Source of the DNA: Betaproteobacteria bacterium
GTDB lineage: Bacteria > Pseudomonadota > Gammaproteobacteria > Burkholderiales > Casimicrobiaceae
Direction: 5' to 3'
NCBI GenBank assembly: GCA_013298695.1
Contig: JAAFIS010000001.1
Location: forward strand, 744,001 to 808,000
Length of the DNA stretch: 64,000 bases
Numbering within the stretch: the first letter of the stretch is position 1; the number at the start of each line of letters is the position of its first letter. Below, in pieces: positions 10,893 to 19,127 of the stretch. The translations under genes and the position numbers were made by a program. The notes under the pieces are model-generated. The model was not told the origin of the DNA, ran no database searches, and was given only the letters and a program-made list of their open reading frames with translations.

Positions 10893-11591
10893 CTAAGCCG
10901 AACGGGTAAATGCCCCGTCAACTCGGATGCTTTCACCATTGATGTATCCGGAATCGCTCGAAAGCAGAAAAGCGACCGTCTTCGCAACCTCTTGAAGTTT
11001 GCCGGCGCGTCGCATCGGAAGTGTCGCGAGCGTATCAGCGTCTAGCCCCCAGTTCTCAAGGAATCCTGGGAGCACGTTGTTCATCCTTATCCCTTCACTT
11101 CCGTACTTTCGCGCAAACATTTTTGCGAAGGTTGGGAGCGATGCTCTGACGCTCGCCACATACCATTCGCCAGGCTCTACTGAATTGATCGAGCCGATAT
11201 TGACGAAAGCGCCGCCGCCCTGACGCACCATGATAGGTTGTACAAGTCGGGCCATGCGCACTACGTTCATGAAACACATTTCCCACGCGACGGTCCAATC
11301 CGCATCACTCGCACTCAACGCGTCGCCGTCAGGTGGATTGCCTGTGTTGTTGACGACGGCATCAATTCGACCATATCGCTCGATGGTCTTTTCAACGAGC
11401 CGGGCGAGGTCGTCTGCGACTTTGATGTCGCCGACAACCGCGAGAGCACCAAGTTCAGCCGCCAGTGTCTCTATGCGTGGCGAAGTTGAAAAGAGCGCAA
11501 GCTCGTAGTTTTGAACCGTTAATTCTCGCGCAATAGCAGCGCCGATGCCCTGACTAGCAGCAGTAACTATGGCAATTGGTTTTTGGTTCAT
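10893..11591 (-). CDS. SDR-family oxidoreductase with altered catalytic motif
   Basis: A 232-residue Rossmann-fold protein of the short-chain dehydrogenase/reductase family. The cofactor motif is present in altered form (TAASQGIG instead of TGxxxGIG), as is NNTG in place of NNAG. The catalytic serine is plausible in NIGSINS. The active-site segment reads YVASVRASL, whereas the family has YxxxK, so the lysine is replaced by valine. The C-terminal 'LSSDSGYINGESIRVDGAF' is typical. It may be a degraded, binding-only or unusual SDR. It is convergent with the aldehyde dehydrogenase and divergent from the Rieske oxygenase gene. Confidence 0.85.
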   Translation of the reverse strand: MNQKPIAIVTAASQGIGAAIARELTVQNYELALFSTSPRIETLAAELGALAVVGDIKVADDLARLVEKTIERYGRIDAVVNNTGNPPDGDALSASDADWTVAWEMCFMNVVRMARLVQPIMVRQGGGAFVNIGSINSVEPGEWYVASVRASLPTFAKMFARKYGSEGIRMNNVLPGFLENWGLDADTLATLPMRRAGKLQEVAKTVAFLLSSDSGYINGESIRVDGAFTRSA

Positions 11592-11690
11592 GTTTTATTT
11601 TTTTCTAGGTTATCTCGCGGAAACCCGGTGGCGCAGCAACATAGCGCGAAGTGAAGCGCTGATTTGCACGGTGAATAGTAATATTGGATT

Positions 11691-13070
11691 ATGCGCGCAG
11701 CACAAAACGAACGCCTTACCCGCATCGGCTCGGGAACGCCGTGCGGCAACCTGTTGCGTCATTATTGGCAACCGATAGCACTCACCGCAGAATTTGATCC
11801 TGCGCTTGATACGCGGATAAGTGAGCGCCCTGCGAAAGCAGTGCGCGCGCTCGGGCAAGACTTTGTTTTATTTCGCGACGCGAAGACGAGCGCGTTAGCG
11901 TTGATTGATCGGCAGTGTCCACATCGCGGCGCGGATTTGGCTTACGGACGCTTGGAGTCGGCGGAAAACGGCGGCGGCATTCGTTGCGCATTTCATGGCT
12001 GGCAATTTCGTGCGGACGGTCAATGCATTGATACGCCGGGTGAGCCGAAAGGATCGCGGCTTTGCGATGGCATTCGTCAGCGCGCGTATCCCGTTGTTGA
12101 AAAAAGTGGCGTGATTTGGGCGTGGCTTGCACCTGAAAGCGTTGCACCGATTGCGTTTCCAGCGCTTGATTGTTTTGTCGCGCCAGATTCCCACACCTTC
12201 GCGTTCAAGGGTTTGTGGAATTGCAATTGGTTGCAGGCGATGGAAGTGGGCATCGATCCGGCGCACGCGTCGTTCTTGCATCGCTTCTTCGAAGATGAAG
12301 ACGTGAGCCAAAGCTATGGCAAACAGTTCCGTGGTGCGAGTGCGGGTAGCGATTGGCCGATGACACGCGTCCTGCGAGAGTTCGAGAGCCCCGAGATTCG
12401 CGTTGAAGCGACCGATTACGGCATGCGACTCACTGCGCTTCGTCGCCTGAGCGAAACGCTCATGCATGTGCGCGTGACCAATCAACTCTTTCCGCAAGCC
12501 TTCGTAATTCCGCTGTCGAGTGACGCTACGATCACGCAGTGGCATTTGCCAGTAGACGATACGCACACTTATTGGGTGGCGATCTTTACGAGCTTCGGCG
12601 AGCCGCTCGACAAAATGCTCATGCGCGAACAGCGATTGAAGCTCTACGAATTGCCCGATTACACGCCGCGCGTTGGCAAACATAACGGCTACGGCTTCAA
12701 TCCGATTGAACAATCGCGCGAAACCTATACCGGGATGGGGCACGACATTAACGTTCACGACCAATGGGCAGTTGAATCACAAGGCGAAATTCAAGATCGC
12801 ACGAAGGAGCATCTCGGCACCACTGACAAAGCGATCATCGCGTTTCGTCGGCAACTCTCGAGTGCGATTGACACTGTGGAAGCGGGTGCTGCGCCGCCGA
12901 TGCAATGGAACGGATCGCATGCTGCGAACATCACGGGACCGATCACGGTGGATGGGATTTGCGCAGCGGATTCGTGGGACACGTATTGGCGTGAGTTTGA
13001 TGTGAAGCGGCGTGCGCAGTGTGAATGGATCTCGCAAAGTGCAAAGGCTGATTCGCAGTGGCAGAGTTGA
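11691..13070 (+). CDS. Rieske non-heme iron oxygenase, alpha subunit
   Basis: A 459-residue protein of the aromatic ring-hydroxylating/demethylating oxygenase family. The Rieske 2Fe-2S ligands are C76, H78, C99 and H102 (CPHRG ... CAFHGW). The mononuclear iron motif D189-P-A-H192-x4-H197 follows, with the bridging aspartate in place. It resembles the phthalate-oxygenase-type, single-component alpha subunits. These receive electrons from a separate reductase, and no reductase or ferredoxin is encoded nearby. The ATG at 11691 is upstream of all conserved elements, though no strong Shine-Dalgarno is visible. The next gene is a GS-family ligase on the same strand, which suggests joint action on an amine, as in aniline-type dioxygenase systems. 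The substrate is unknown. Confidence 0.88.
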   Translation: MRAAQNERLTRIGSGTPCGNLLRHYWQPIALTAEFDPALDTRISERPAKAVRALGQDFVLFRDAKTSALALIDRQCPHRGADLAYGRLESAENGGGIRCAFHGWQFRADGQCIDTPGEPKGSRLCDGIRQRAYPVVEKSGVIWAWLAPESVAPIAFPALDCFVAPDSHTFAFKGLWNCNWLQAMEVGIDPAHASFLHRFFEDEDVSQSYGKQFRGASAGSDWPMTRVLREFESPEIRVEATDYGMRLTALRRLSETLMHVRVTNQLFPQAFVIPLSSDATITQWHLPVDDTHTYWVAIFTSFGEPLDKMLMREQRLKLYELPDYTPRVGKHNGYGFNPIEQSRETYTGMGHDINVHDQWAVESQGEIQDRTKEHLGTTDKAIIAFRRQLSSAIDTVEAGAAPPMQWNGSHAANITGPITVDGICAADSWDTYWREFDVKRRAQCEWISQSAKADSQWQS

Positions 13071-13078
13071 GCGCGGTT

Positions 13079-13138
13079 GATCCCGGCTTTCGCCGGGACG
13101 CGCCTACAACCGGATGTAGGCGACGGCTTGACGTCGCT
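13079..13138. repeat. Composite intergenic palindromic repeats (CCCGGC hairpin plus GTAGG-type REP pair)
   Basis: Between the oxygenase and ligase genes lies a short hairpin ATCCCGGC/GCCGGGA, followed by CGCCTACA-accgga-TGTAGGCG and the REP-like sequence from 13115 (TGTAGGCGACGGCTTGACGT). Nearly the same 23-24 bases recur at 41274-41296. The GTAGG start followed by a TTG-containing stem resembles REP sequences known from other proteobacteria. Confidence 0.65.
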
Positions 13139-13203
13139 AAGCGTAACGAAAGAGTGGTCAAGTCCACCCATTGCCGCCACGGAATATCGTCTGCAATTCG
13201 AAG

Positions 13204-14718
13204 ATGAACGCCACTCTCGACACCACGTTCGAAGATATCGAACGTCATATCAAATCAGACAACATTGAACTCGTGCGCTTCGCGTTTTGCGATCAACACG
13301 GGATCTTTCGCTGCAAAACTATCGTTGCGAAGTACGCGATGGATGCAATGCGAAACGGTTTGCCGATGGTGGGAACGTTGTTGCTCAAAGACACGTCATC
13401 GCGAACTGCGTTTCCAACCTTTGATCCGAATGCGTTCTCCGCTTTAGTAGAAAAAAATCCGTCGCTTGCGCTGTTCGCAAACGCGTCAGACGTCGTCATG
13501 CGCGCCGATCCGACAACGTTTCACGTATTGCCATGGGCACCGAACACCGCGTGGATTCAATGTCAGGCGCATGATCACAGCGGTAATTTGTTGTCATTCG
13601 ATACACGCGGCCAGTTGCAGCGCGCGTTGCAACGTCTCGCTGCGCACGGCTACGGTTTGCGTTGCGGTCTTGAAGTCGAATTTCACATTTACAAACTCGA
13701 AGATCCACGCCTCTCGCCACAGGATTCATCATGGCCCGCGCCGCCACCGAGCGTGACGATGATTCATCCCGGCAACAACGTGCTTTGCGAACAGTGGGCG
13801 GATATGAGTGATGCGCCGCTCCGGATCGTGTTGCTCACCGCGCAATCGCTCGGCTTGCCGATTCGTTCACTCGAAGTAGAGCTCGGACCGAGCCAAGTGG
13901 AATGTGTGTTCGATGTGCAAGACGCGCTCGCGGCTGCGGATTCGATGGCGCTGTTTCGTAACGCAACAAAACAGGCTTTGCGCCGCGCGGGCTATCACGT
14001 CACTTTCATGTGCCGTCCGCAATTCCCCAACATCGTATCGAGCGGATGGCATTTGCATCAATCGCTTTTCGATTTAAAAACGGGCGCAAACTCGTTTGCT
14101 AAACATACCTCCCCTTCAAGGGGAGGTGGGCACGAGGTGCCAGGTGGGGATGGTTTTTCTAAGCGAGCTAACAATGTGCTCTCGAACGCCGGCACGCACT
14201 GGCTTGCAGGCCTACTCGCCCACGCACGAGCCAGCAGCGCCTTCGCAGCGCCAACGATCAACGGCTACGCACGCTATCAACCGAACATGATGGCACCGCA
14301 GCGCGCGATTTGGGGCGCGGGCTCGCGTGGTGCAGCGCTACGTGTGGTGTCGAATGGAAAAGCAAACGATGCGGCTACGAGAATCGAAAATCGCATCGGT
14401 GAACCTGCCGCAAACCCGTACCTCTATATCGCTTCGCAGATTCACGCGGGACTCGATGGCATCGAGCGCGGATTGCAACCCGCACCAGCCGAGACTGCGT
14501 CATACGCAACAAATGAACACGACGCGCTGCCAACATCACTTGGCGAAGCAATTAATTTATTGCATGCGTATGACGCGCTGCGCACCGGCTTCGGCGAAGA
14601 TTTCGTGAACTACTTTTCGCACCTCAAACGTCACGAAGTTTCGCGGTTTGAATCGAGTCGAAATGATGAAGAACGTAAGAAAGATTGGGAACAGCGAGAG
14701 TATTTTTTGTTGTTCTAG
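13204..14718 (+). CDS. Glutamine-synthetase-family ligase (possible gamma-glutamyl-amide ligase) with an in-frame repeat insertion
   Basis: This 504-residue protein has the GS beta-grasp and catalytic domains: 'GLEVEFHIYK' (metal glutamates), 'SLEVELGPSQVECVFD', 'GWHLHQSLFD' and 'NPYLYIASQIHAGLDG'. GS-like ligases of this branch often join glutamate to an amine (PuuA, IpuC, aniline-type enzymes) rather than to ammonia. The upstream Rieske oxygenase fits such a role, but this is inference. I chose ATG 13204, because the 11 codons before it start at a TTG in repeat-derived sequence. Residues about 301-319 (KHTSPSRGGGHEVPGGDG) are encoded by a palindromic repeat also found between genes. They sit in a variable loop between the HLHQSL motif and the 'HWLAGLLAHA' helix, so the fold may tolerate them. 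Confidence 0.87.
   Translation: MNATLDTTFEDIERHIKSDNIELVRFAFCDQHGIFRCKTIVAKYAMDAMRNGLPMVGTLLLKDTSSRTAFPTFDPNAFSALVEKNPSLALFANASDVVMRADPTTFHVLPWAPNTAWIQCQAHDHSGNLLSFDTRGQLQRALQRLAAHGYGLRCGLEVEFHIYKLEDPRLSPQDSSWPAPPPSVTMIHPGNNVLCEQWADMSDAPLRIVLLTAQSLGLPIRSLEVELGPSQVECVFDVQDALAAADSMALFRNATKQALRRAGYHVTFMCRPQFPNIVSSGWHLHQSLFDLKTGANSFAKHTSPSRGGGHEVPGGDGFSKRANNVLSNAGTHWLAGLLAHARASSAFAAPTINGYARYQPNMMAPQRAIWGAGSRGAALRVVSNGKANDAATRIENRIGEPAANPYLYIASQIHAGLDGIERGLQPAPAETASYATNEHDALPTSLGEAINLLHAYDALRTGFGEDFVNYFSHLKRHEVSRFESSRNDEERKKDWEQREYFLLF
14107..14158. repeat. Palindromic repeat inside the GS-family coding sequence
   Basis: Bases 14107-14127 are a perfect palindrome with 10-bp arms (ACCTCCCCTT, C, AAGGGGAGGT). 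They are followed by GGGCACGAGGTGCCAGG and TGGGGATGGT. The same order of blocks occurs between genes at 15771-15846 (CTCCCCTTCAAGGG, GGGCACGAGG, TTGGGGATGG). The related core CTCCCCCTTCAAGGGGGAG lies in the 103-bp units at 16247 and 18867. The reading frame of the host gene is kept open through the repeat. Confidence 0.85.
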
Positions 14719-14731
14719 CTTTAAAGCGTTG

Positions 14732-14818
14732 GGCCCAATTTAACCGGGCCATGCGGCGAAAAAAATAATTTATCGAAATTGAGTATTTATTCGATAGTCG
14801 CCCAATATTAGCGGGCGA
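14732..14818. repeat. Paired palindromic repeat element, copy B
   Basis: The left site at 14732-14750 is GGCCCAATTTAACCGGGCC, a slightly diverged palindrome. The right site at 14798-14818 contains CGCCCAATATTAGCGGGCG. Starts are about 67 bases apart, as in copies A, D and E. The element fills the gap between the convergent GS-family and rsgA genes, and the flank ends in AATAGCTGCTTTC, similar to ATATAGCTGTTTTC after copy D. Confidence 0.78.
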
Positions 14819-14853
14819 TATATAAAATAGCTGCTTTCTATTTTGCTTCGAAA

Positions 14854-15762
14854 TCAGTTCTTCGCGTAATGCGGAATCGCCTCGGTTTCCGAGCAAAATT
14901 TCCGCAAATACGAAAGCCGTTCCGCGCTCGCTTTTCCCTCTGACACTGCGTCTCGAAATGCGCAATTTGGCTCGTGCAAGTGCTTGCAATCGCGGAAACG
15001 GCATTTGCCCATCAATGGCTCAAATTCGGGAAATGCGCGCTCAATTTCGTTGCGTGAAAAATGAGCAAGGCCGAACACTTGCATCCCAGGCGAATCGATG
15101 ACCCAGCTGTTGCCGTCGGTTGTTGCGCCTGGCTCTGTTGCGATCTCAAAAAGTCGCGTGAACGTTGTCGTGTGTTTTCCTGAATTGAGTGCGTCCGAAA
15201 TTTCTTGCGTGTACTGCGCTTCTGCGCCGACGAGCGCGTTCAACAATTTGCTCTTGCCCATGCCTGATTGACCGATGAGCACGGTTTTTTCACCCATCAA
15301 TCGCTCATGCATCGGCTTCGAATTGAATTTTGCTGAGAAGGGGATCACATCGAATCCGAGATCGCGATACATCGCGAGCGCGTTCGCCGTCGCCGCTGCT
15401 TCGACGAGATCCACTTTGTTCAATCCAATGATTGCCTTCACGTTGCTCGCTCGCGCGCAAGCGAGCCAGCGATTCAATAGCTCATCGGAGTATGTGGGCA
15501 ACGGCGCGATGATGCACGCCACTTGCGTGACGTTCGCGGCGACCAATTTCTCTTTGAACTGATCGGCGCGATAGAAGAGCGACGTGCGTTCACCGAGCTT
15601 TTCAATTACGCCTTCGCTGGCGCTCGGAAAGCTAATAAATGCCGTGTCGCCGCACGCCGGCTGCAGCGTGCGCCCTTTGGTTATGCACTTTAATTTGCGA
15701 CCATCCGCAAGCTTTACCGTCGCGTGACGGCGTTGGGTTTCGATGACGAGGGCTTGTTCCAT
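14854..15762 (-). CDS. rsgA: Ribosome small-subunit-dependent GTPase A
   Basis: This circularly permuted GTPase binds the 30S subunit and assists late maturation. The 302-residue protein has an N-terminal OB-fold. The G motifs follow in permuted order: NKVD (in IGLNKVDLVE) before the P-loop GQSGMGKS and then DSPGMQ. It ends with the zinc-binding Cys/His segment CRFRDCKHLHEPNC. All catalytic and metal residues expected for the family are present. The gene is convergent with the GS-family gene, and a palindromic repeat lies just upstream of its start. Confidence 0.96.
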   Translation of the reverse strand: MEQALVIETQRRHATVKLADGRKLKCITKGRTLQPACGDTAFISFPSASEGVIEKLGERTSLFYRADQFKEKLVAANVTQVACIIAPLPTYSDELLNRWLACARASNVKAIIGLNKVDLVEAAATANALAMYRDLGFDVIPFSAKFNSKPMHERLMGEKTVLIGQSGMGKSKLLNALVGAEAQYTQEISDALNSGKHTTTFTRLFEIATEPGATTDGNSWVIDSPGMQVFGLAHFSRNEIERAFPEFEPLMGKCRFRDCKHLHEPNCAFRDAVSEGKASAERLSYLRKFCSETEAIPHYAKN

Positions 15763-15770
15763 TTATTTTT

Positions 15771-15846
15771 CTCCTCCCCTTCAAGGGCGGACTTACCGCT
15801 TCCTTTGCCAAGGAAGAGGGCACGAGGCGCCCGTTGGGGATGGTGT
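15771..15846. repeat. Palindromic repeat of the CTCCCCTTCAAGG family
   Basis: This copy lies between the rsgA start and the end of the pterin dehydratase gene. It has the imperfect core CTCCCCTTCAAGGGCGG, an internal hairpin CTTCCTTTGCCAAGGAAG, then GGGCACGAGGCGCCCG and TTGGGGATGG. It is the closest match in the window to the repeat embedded in the GS-family gene at 14107. Confidence 0.75.
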
Positions 15847-15848
15847 TC

Positions 15849-16208
15849 TTACGGATTTGCGGACGATTGTGCCAGGAACTGCTCAATGCGAGCAGCGCAA
15901 ATGAAGTCGTTGATTGAAATGCCACCTTTGCCGTTTTCAACGTCATGCGTATTGAACGCCACGACACAGCGGTTGTAGTGCACTGATAAATCGGGGTGAT
16001 GGTCGGTGGCGTGTGAAATCGCGGCGATGACGTTCACGAAGGCGATAGTTTCGTAGTAGTTTTTGAACGAATACGTTTTGACAATTTTGCCGTTTGTGAA
16101 TTGCCAGCCGGGAAGTTCGCGCAGATGGTCTGCGATTTGTGCTTCGGTGAATGCGCGTTTGTTGTGTTGGGGGTAGGGTGCTAGTGTTGCGAGGGAAGGA
16201 GCATTCAT
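15849..16208 (-). CDS. phhB: 4a-hydroxytetrahydrobiopterin dehydratase
   Basis: This small enzyme regenerates tetrahydropterin after aromatic amino-acid hydroxylation, and homologues also bind transcription factors. The protein is about 119 residues and shows the family active-site pattern HATDHHPDLSVHYNRC with the second histidine region FNTHD. I place the start at the ATG at 16208. The frame remains open upstream to 16259, but that part runs into a palindromic repeat (16247-16349). No phenylalanine hydroxylase gene lies in the window. Confidence 0.92.
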   Translation of the reverse strand: MNAPSLATLAPYPQHNKRAFTEAQIADHLRELPGWQFTNGKIVKTYSFKNYYETIAFVNVIAAISHATDHHPDLSVHYNRCVVAFNTHDVENGKGGISINDFICAARIEQFLAQSSANP

Positions 16209-16246
16209 CGGTTTTTTTTCTGAAGATATGAACTGCGTGGTGTGTC

Positions 16247-16349
16247 CCTCCCCCTTCAAGGGGGAGGCTAGGAGGGGGATGGGGTTCGGTCAACTTCCAT
16301 TCGATAGAACCCCATCCCCACCCCCGCCCTCCCCTTGAAGGGGAGGGAG
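16247..16349. repeat. 103-bp inverted palindromic unit (BIME-like), copy 1
   Basis: The unit starts with CCTCCCCCTTCAAGGGGGAGG (one perfect palindrome) and continues with GGAGGGGGATGGGGTTC. It then inverts through GAACCCCATCCCCACCCCC to a second palindrome CCCTCCCCTTGAAGGGGAGGG. The two halves could form a long cruciform or RNA stem. An almost identical unit of the same length lies at 18867-18969. Confidence 0.9.
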
Positions 16350-16369
16350 TTTAGCTGCGCCGCAAAAAG

Positions 16370-17638
16370 CTAACTCAACCCCTGCAAATGTGCAATCCGA
16401 ATCATCGCGGGCGGGTGCGAGTGATGATATGCAGAGTACATCGGATCGGGAGTTAACGTGTTTGCATTGTCGCGATAGAGCTTCGTGAGTGCGACGATCA
16501 AATCGCTTTTGTCGCTCATTTCCGCCGCATACGCATCAGCTTCAAATTCATGCTTTCGCGAATAGGCTGCGCTCAGCGGGCCGAGCCAAAAGAGCAGCGG
16601 CGGCAGCGCCATCGAAAACAAAATCAGCGCAACGCCCGGGGCGGCTTGCCCGGTGTCGGTTGCGAATCCGAACGAGGTGTAGAGCCACGGCTGTTGCATC
16701 GCCCACGCGACCGCTGCAAAGAAAGCGAGGCTTGCAAACGCCATCAATACGATGCGTTTCACGATGTGCTTGCGTTTGAAATGGCCTAACTCGTGCGCGA
16801 GCACGGCGACGATTTCGTTGTTGTTAAGTTTTTCGAGCAGTGTGTCGAAAAACACAATGCGCTTGCCTTTACCGAAGCCAGTGAAATACGCATTGCCGTG
16901 TGCCGAGCGCTTCGAGCCGTCCATCACGAAAAGACCTTTGCTTTCAAACTCGGTGCGTTTTAGCAAACCTTCAATCGCGGACTTTGTGTCGTCTTTATCG
17001 AGCGGCGTAAATTTGTTGAAGATCGGTGCGATCACGGTAGGATATAGCGCGAGCATCAACAATTGAAAGCCTATGAATATTCCCCACGCATAGAGCCACC
17101 AGAGTGATCCCGCGGCGCGCATGAGCCAGAATACGAGTGCGAGCAGCGGAAGAATTAACGCGGCGGATAGCAAAGTGCCTTTCACCATGTCGATCCAAAA
17201 CGTCGCTTTCGTCGTTTTATTAAATCCAAATTGCTCTTCAACGGTAAACGTACCGTAATAGCTAAACGGCAATCCGATGATGCCGGTTGCGATAGACATG
17301 AGCACAATCAATAGCAATTCGCGCAACCACATCGCATCGGTGATCTTGGCGGTGATGCCCCACATCCACGCGAGTCCAAAAAACAAAATTGTGACCGATA
17401 CGAAAACGCCAATTGTCGATTCAAGCGAACCTAGTTTTCCGCGCGCTGCTGTGTAGTCCGCCGCGCGTTGGTGATCGGAAAGGCTGATGCTTTCGGTGAA
17501 TGGCGAGGGCACCGCTGCGCGATGGGCGGCGACGTGAGCCAAATGTCGTCGCAGTAATAACGTTTCAACCAAATATTGCAGCACGATGGCTGCGAGTACT
17601 AGGCCGCTGAAGGCGGTGAAAGAGTCCAACGAAATCAT
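16370..17638 (-). CDS. M48-family membrane metalloprotease (Ste24/CAAX-protease-like)
   Basis: This is a 422-residue integral membrane zinc protease. Several hydrophobic segments form the N-terminal M48_N domain, with 'SYYGTFTVEEQFGFNKTT' typical of Ste24-type enzymes. The zinc motif is HELGHFKRKH and the third ligand glutamate is in KHEFEADAYA. Bacterial relatives degrade or process membrane and periplasmic proteins. The C-terminus 'SAYHHSHPPAMIRIAHLQ' is also conserved. The gene diverges from orn. Confidence 0.93.
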   Translation of the reverse strand: MISLDSFTAFSGLVLAAIVLQYLVETLLLRRHLAHVAAHRAAVPSPFTESISLSDHQRAADYTAARGKLGSLESTIGVFVSVTILFFGLAWMWGITAKITDAMWLRELLLIVLMSIATGIIGLPFSYYGTFTVEEQFGFNKTTKATFWIDMVKGTLLSAALILPLLALVFWLMRAAGSLWWLYAWGIFIGFQLLMLALYPTVIAPIFNKFTPLDKDDTKSAIEGLLKRTEFESKGLFVMDGSKRSAHGNAYFTGFGKGKRIVFFDTLLEKLNNNEIVAVLAHELGHFKRKHIVKRIVLMAFASLAFFAAVAWAMQQPWLYTSFGFATDTGQAAPGVALILFSMALPPLLFWLGPLSAAYSRKHEFEADAYAAEMSDKSDLIVALTKLYRDNANTLTPDPMYSAYHHSHPPAMIRIAHLQGLS

Positions 17639-17748
17639 GCGGAACTATGTGAAAATTGGGTGAGCCGTCATTTTCTTTCATTTCGCGGTAAGCGCGTAAA
17701 AATCAAGCGTTGCGGCGATTTTTCCTCGAAGTTGTTCTACAAAAAGCT

Positions 17749-18324
17749 ATGCCGCAAGACCAAAACCACCTGATCTGGCTCGATATGGAAATGTCGGGAC
17801 TCGACCCCGATGCTTGCAAGATTCTCGAAGTCGCCGTGGTCGTCACCGATAAAGAATTGAATACGATTGCGGAAGGGCCGGTCTACGTCATTCGCCAGGC
17901 GGACGCCGTGCTGGATGCGATGGACGAGTGGAACAAGAATACGCATGGCCGCTCCGGACTCATCGAAAAAGTCAAAGCCTCGCTGATGAATGAAGCCGAG
18001 GCTGAAAACCGCCTGATTGAATTTCTTTCGCAGCATGTGCCGAAAGGCGTGAGCCCGTGTTGTGGAAACAGCGTGCACCAGGATCGGCGCTTCATGGAGC
18101 GCTACATGCCGAAACTAGACAACTATTTTCACTATCGAAATTTGGATGTCAGCACCCTAAAAGAACTTGCGGCGAGATGGGCGCCGGAGGTGAAGAAATC
18201 GTTTCAGAAAAAGACGCGTCACACTGCGCTCGCCGACGTGTACGAATCGATTGACGAGTTGAAACACTATCGCGAGCACTTCATTAAGTTGCCAGTGGTT
18301 GCGAGCGCGGAGGCTTCGGCGTGA
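17749..18324 (+). CDS. orn: Oligoribonuclease
   Basis: This 3'-5' exonuclease of the DEDDh family degrades di- and short oligoribonucleotides, including pGpG from c-di-GMP turnover. The protein from ATG 17749 is 191 residues, with catalytic D12 and E14 in [12 protein letters not shown]. Further family motifs are '[18 protein letters not shown]' and '[19 protein letters not shown]' (H and D of the last motif). An upstream in-frame extension to 17710 lacks family similarity. The stop overlaps the GTG start of the Nudix gene. Confidence 0.96.
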   Translation: MPQDQNHLIWLDMEMSGLDPDACKILEVAVVVTDKELNTIAEGPVYVIRQADAVLDAMDEWNKNTHGRSGLIEKVKASLMNEAEAENRLIEFLSQHVPKGVSPCCGNSVHQDRRFMERYMPKLDNYFHYRNLDVSTLKELAARWAPEVKKSFQKKTRHTALADVYESIDELKHYREHFIKLPVVASAEASA

Positions 18325-18851
18325 AGTTTTGCTCCGAGTGTGGTAGCGGCAACATGACCCGCCGTGTTCCTGAGGGCGACCATCGCGTCCGTTATGTGTG
18401 CCCCGATTGCGGCACCGTGCATTACAAGAATCCGTTGGTCGTGTGCGGGGTCGTTCCGGTGTGGGACAACAAAGTGCTTCTCTGCAAACGTGGCATTGAA
18501 CCGCGGTATGGCAAATGGACGCTGCCCGCTGGCTTCATGGAGCTTGAGGAGTCCGTAGAAGAGGGCGCGCAACGCGAATTGCTCGAAGAATCGGAAGCAA
18601 CCGTAGAGCTGGGCGAATTGCTCTCTGTGCTCTCCGTGCCGCGCATCGGGCAGGTGCACATGATGTACGCGGGCGCGATGCGGGAACCAAAGTTCGCTAC
18701 TACCCCTGAGAGTACAGAAGTTCGCTTGTATGAAGAGCATGAAATACCGTGGGACGAACTCGCGTTTCGTACGGTGTCCGCGACACTGAAGCACTTTTTC
18801 GAATGTCGTCGAAAAGGTGAGTTTTCGGTGTTGCGGGATACGTTGCGCTAA
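18321..18851 (+). CDS. Nudix hydrolase with zinc ribbon
   Basis: The 176-residue protein combines an N-terminal zinc ribbon (CSECG ... CPDCG) with a Nudix fold. The Nudix box reads [20 protein letters not shown] followed by SEA, so the usual glycine after EEx is glutamate. Metal-binding glutamates of the RELLEE core are kept. Zinc-ribbon Nudix proteins of this type hydrolyse nucleotide diphosphate derivatives such as NADH or ADP-ribose. The start is a GTG overlapping the orn stop (GTGA), so the two genes form a coupled pair. Confidence 0.9.
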   Translation: MKFCSECGSGNMTRRVPEGDHRVRYVCPDCGTVHYKNPLVVCGVVPVWDNKVLLCKRGIEPRYGKWTLPAGFMELEESVEEGAQRELLEESEATVELGELLSVLSVPRIGQVHMMYAGAMREPKFATTPESTEVRLYEEHEIPWDELAFRTVSATLKHFFECRRKGEFSVLRDTLR

Positions 18852-18866
18852 TCATCCGCGCAGGTT

Positions 18867-18969
18867 CCTCCCCCTTCAAGGGGGAGGTTAGGAGGGGGAT
18901 GGGGTTCGGTTGAACTTCTATCCACGGAACCCCATCCCCACCCCCGCTCTCCCCTTGAAGGGGAGGGAG
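18867..18969. repeat. 103-bp inverted palindromic unit (BIME-like), copy 2
   Basis: This copy has the same length and architecture as 16247-16349: CCTCCCCCTTCAAGGGGGAGG at the left, GATGGGGTTC and GAACCCCATC facing each other, and CTCCCCTTGAAGGGGAGGG at the right. Differences are mostly in the central loop. It lies downstream of the orn-Nudix pair. Confidence 0.9.
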
Positions 18970-19127
18970 CCCAGAAACAACGCGCCTGCACGCAAATCAC
19001 GCCCTCACCCATCCATTCGCGCCCGCGTCCGTCGATTCATCGCACACCGCTCGCATTCCACTTCACCGCGTTCAAGAATTCATTCCGTTGCGATGTCGCA
19101 ACGCACTCTCTCGAAATGGGGAACACA

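Noticed and set aside
14726-14750. GTTGGGC next to the GCCCAATT palindrome, resembling an integron attC core site
   Set aside because: Only this one copy has a GTTRRRY match. The genes between copies are ordinary chromosomal genes in both orientations, not cassettes, and no integrase is present.
16209-16259. N-terminal extension of the pterin dehydratase
   Set aside because: The extension starts inside a palindromic repeat and is not similar to the family; an ATG at 16208 gives normal length.
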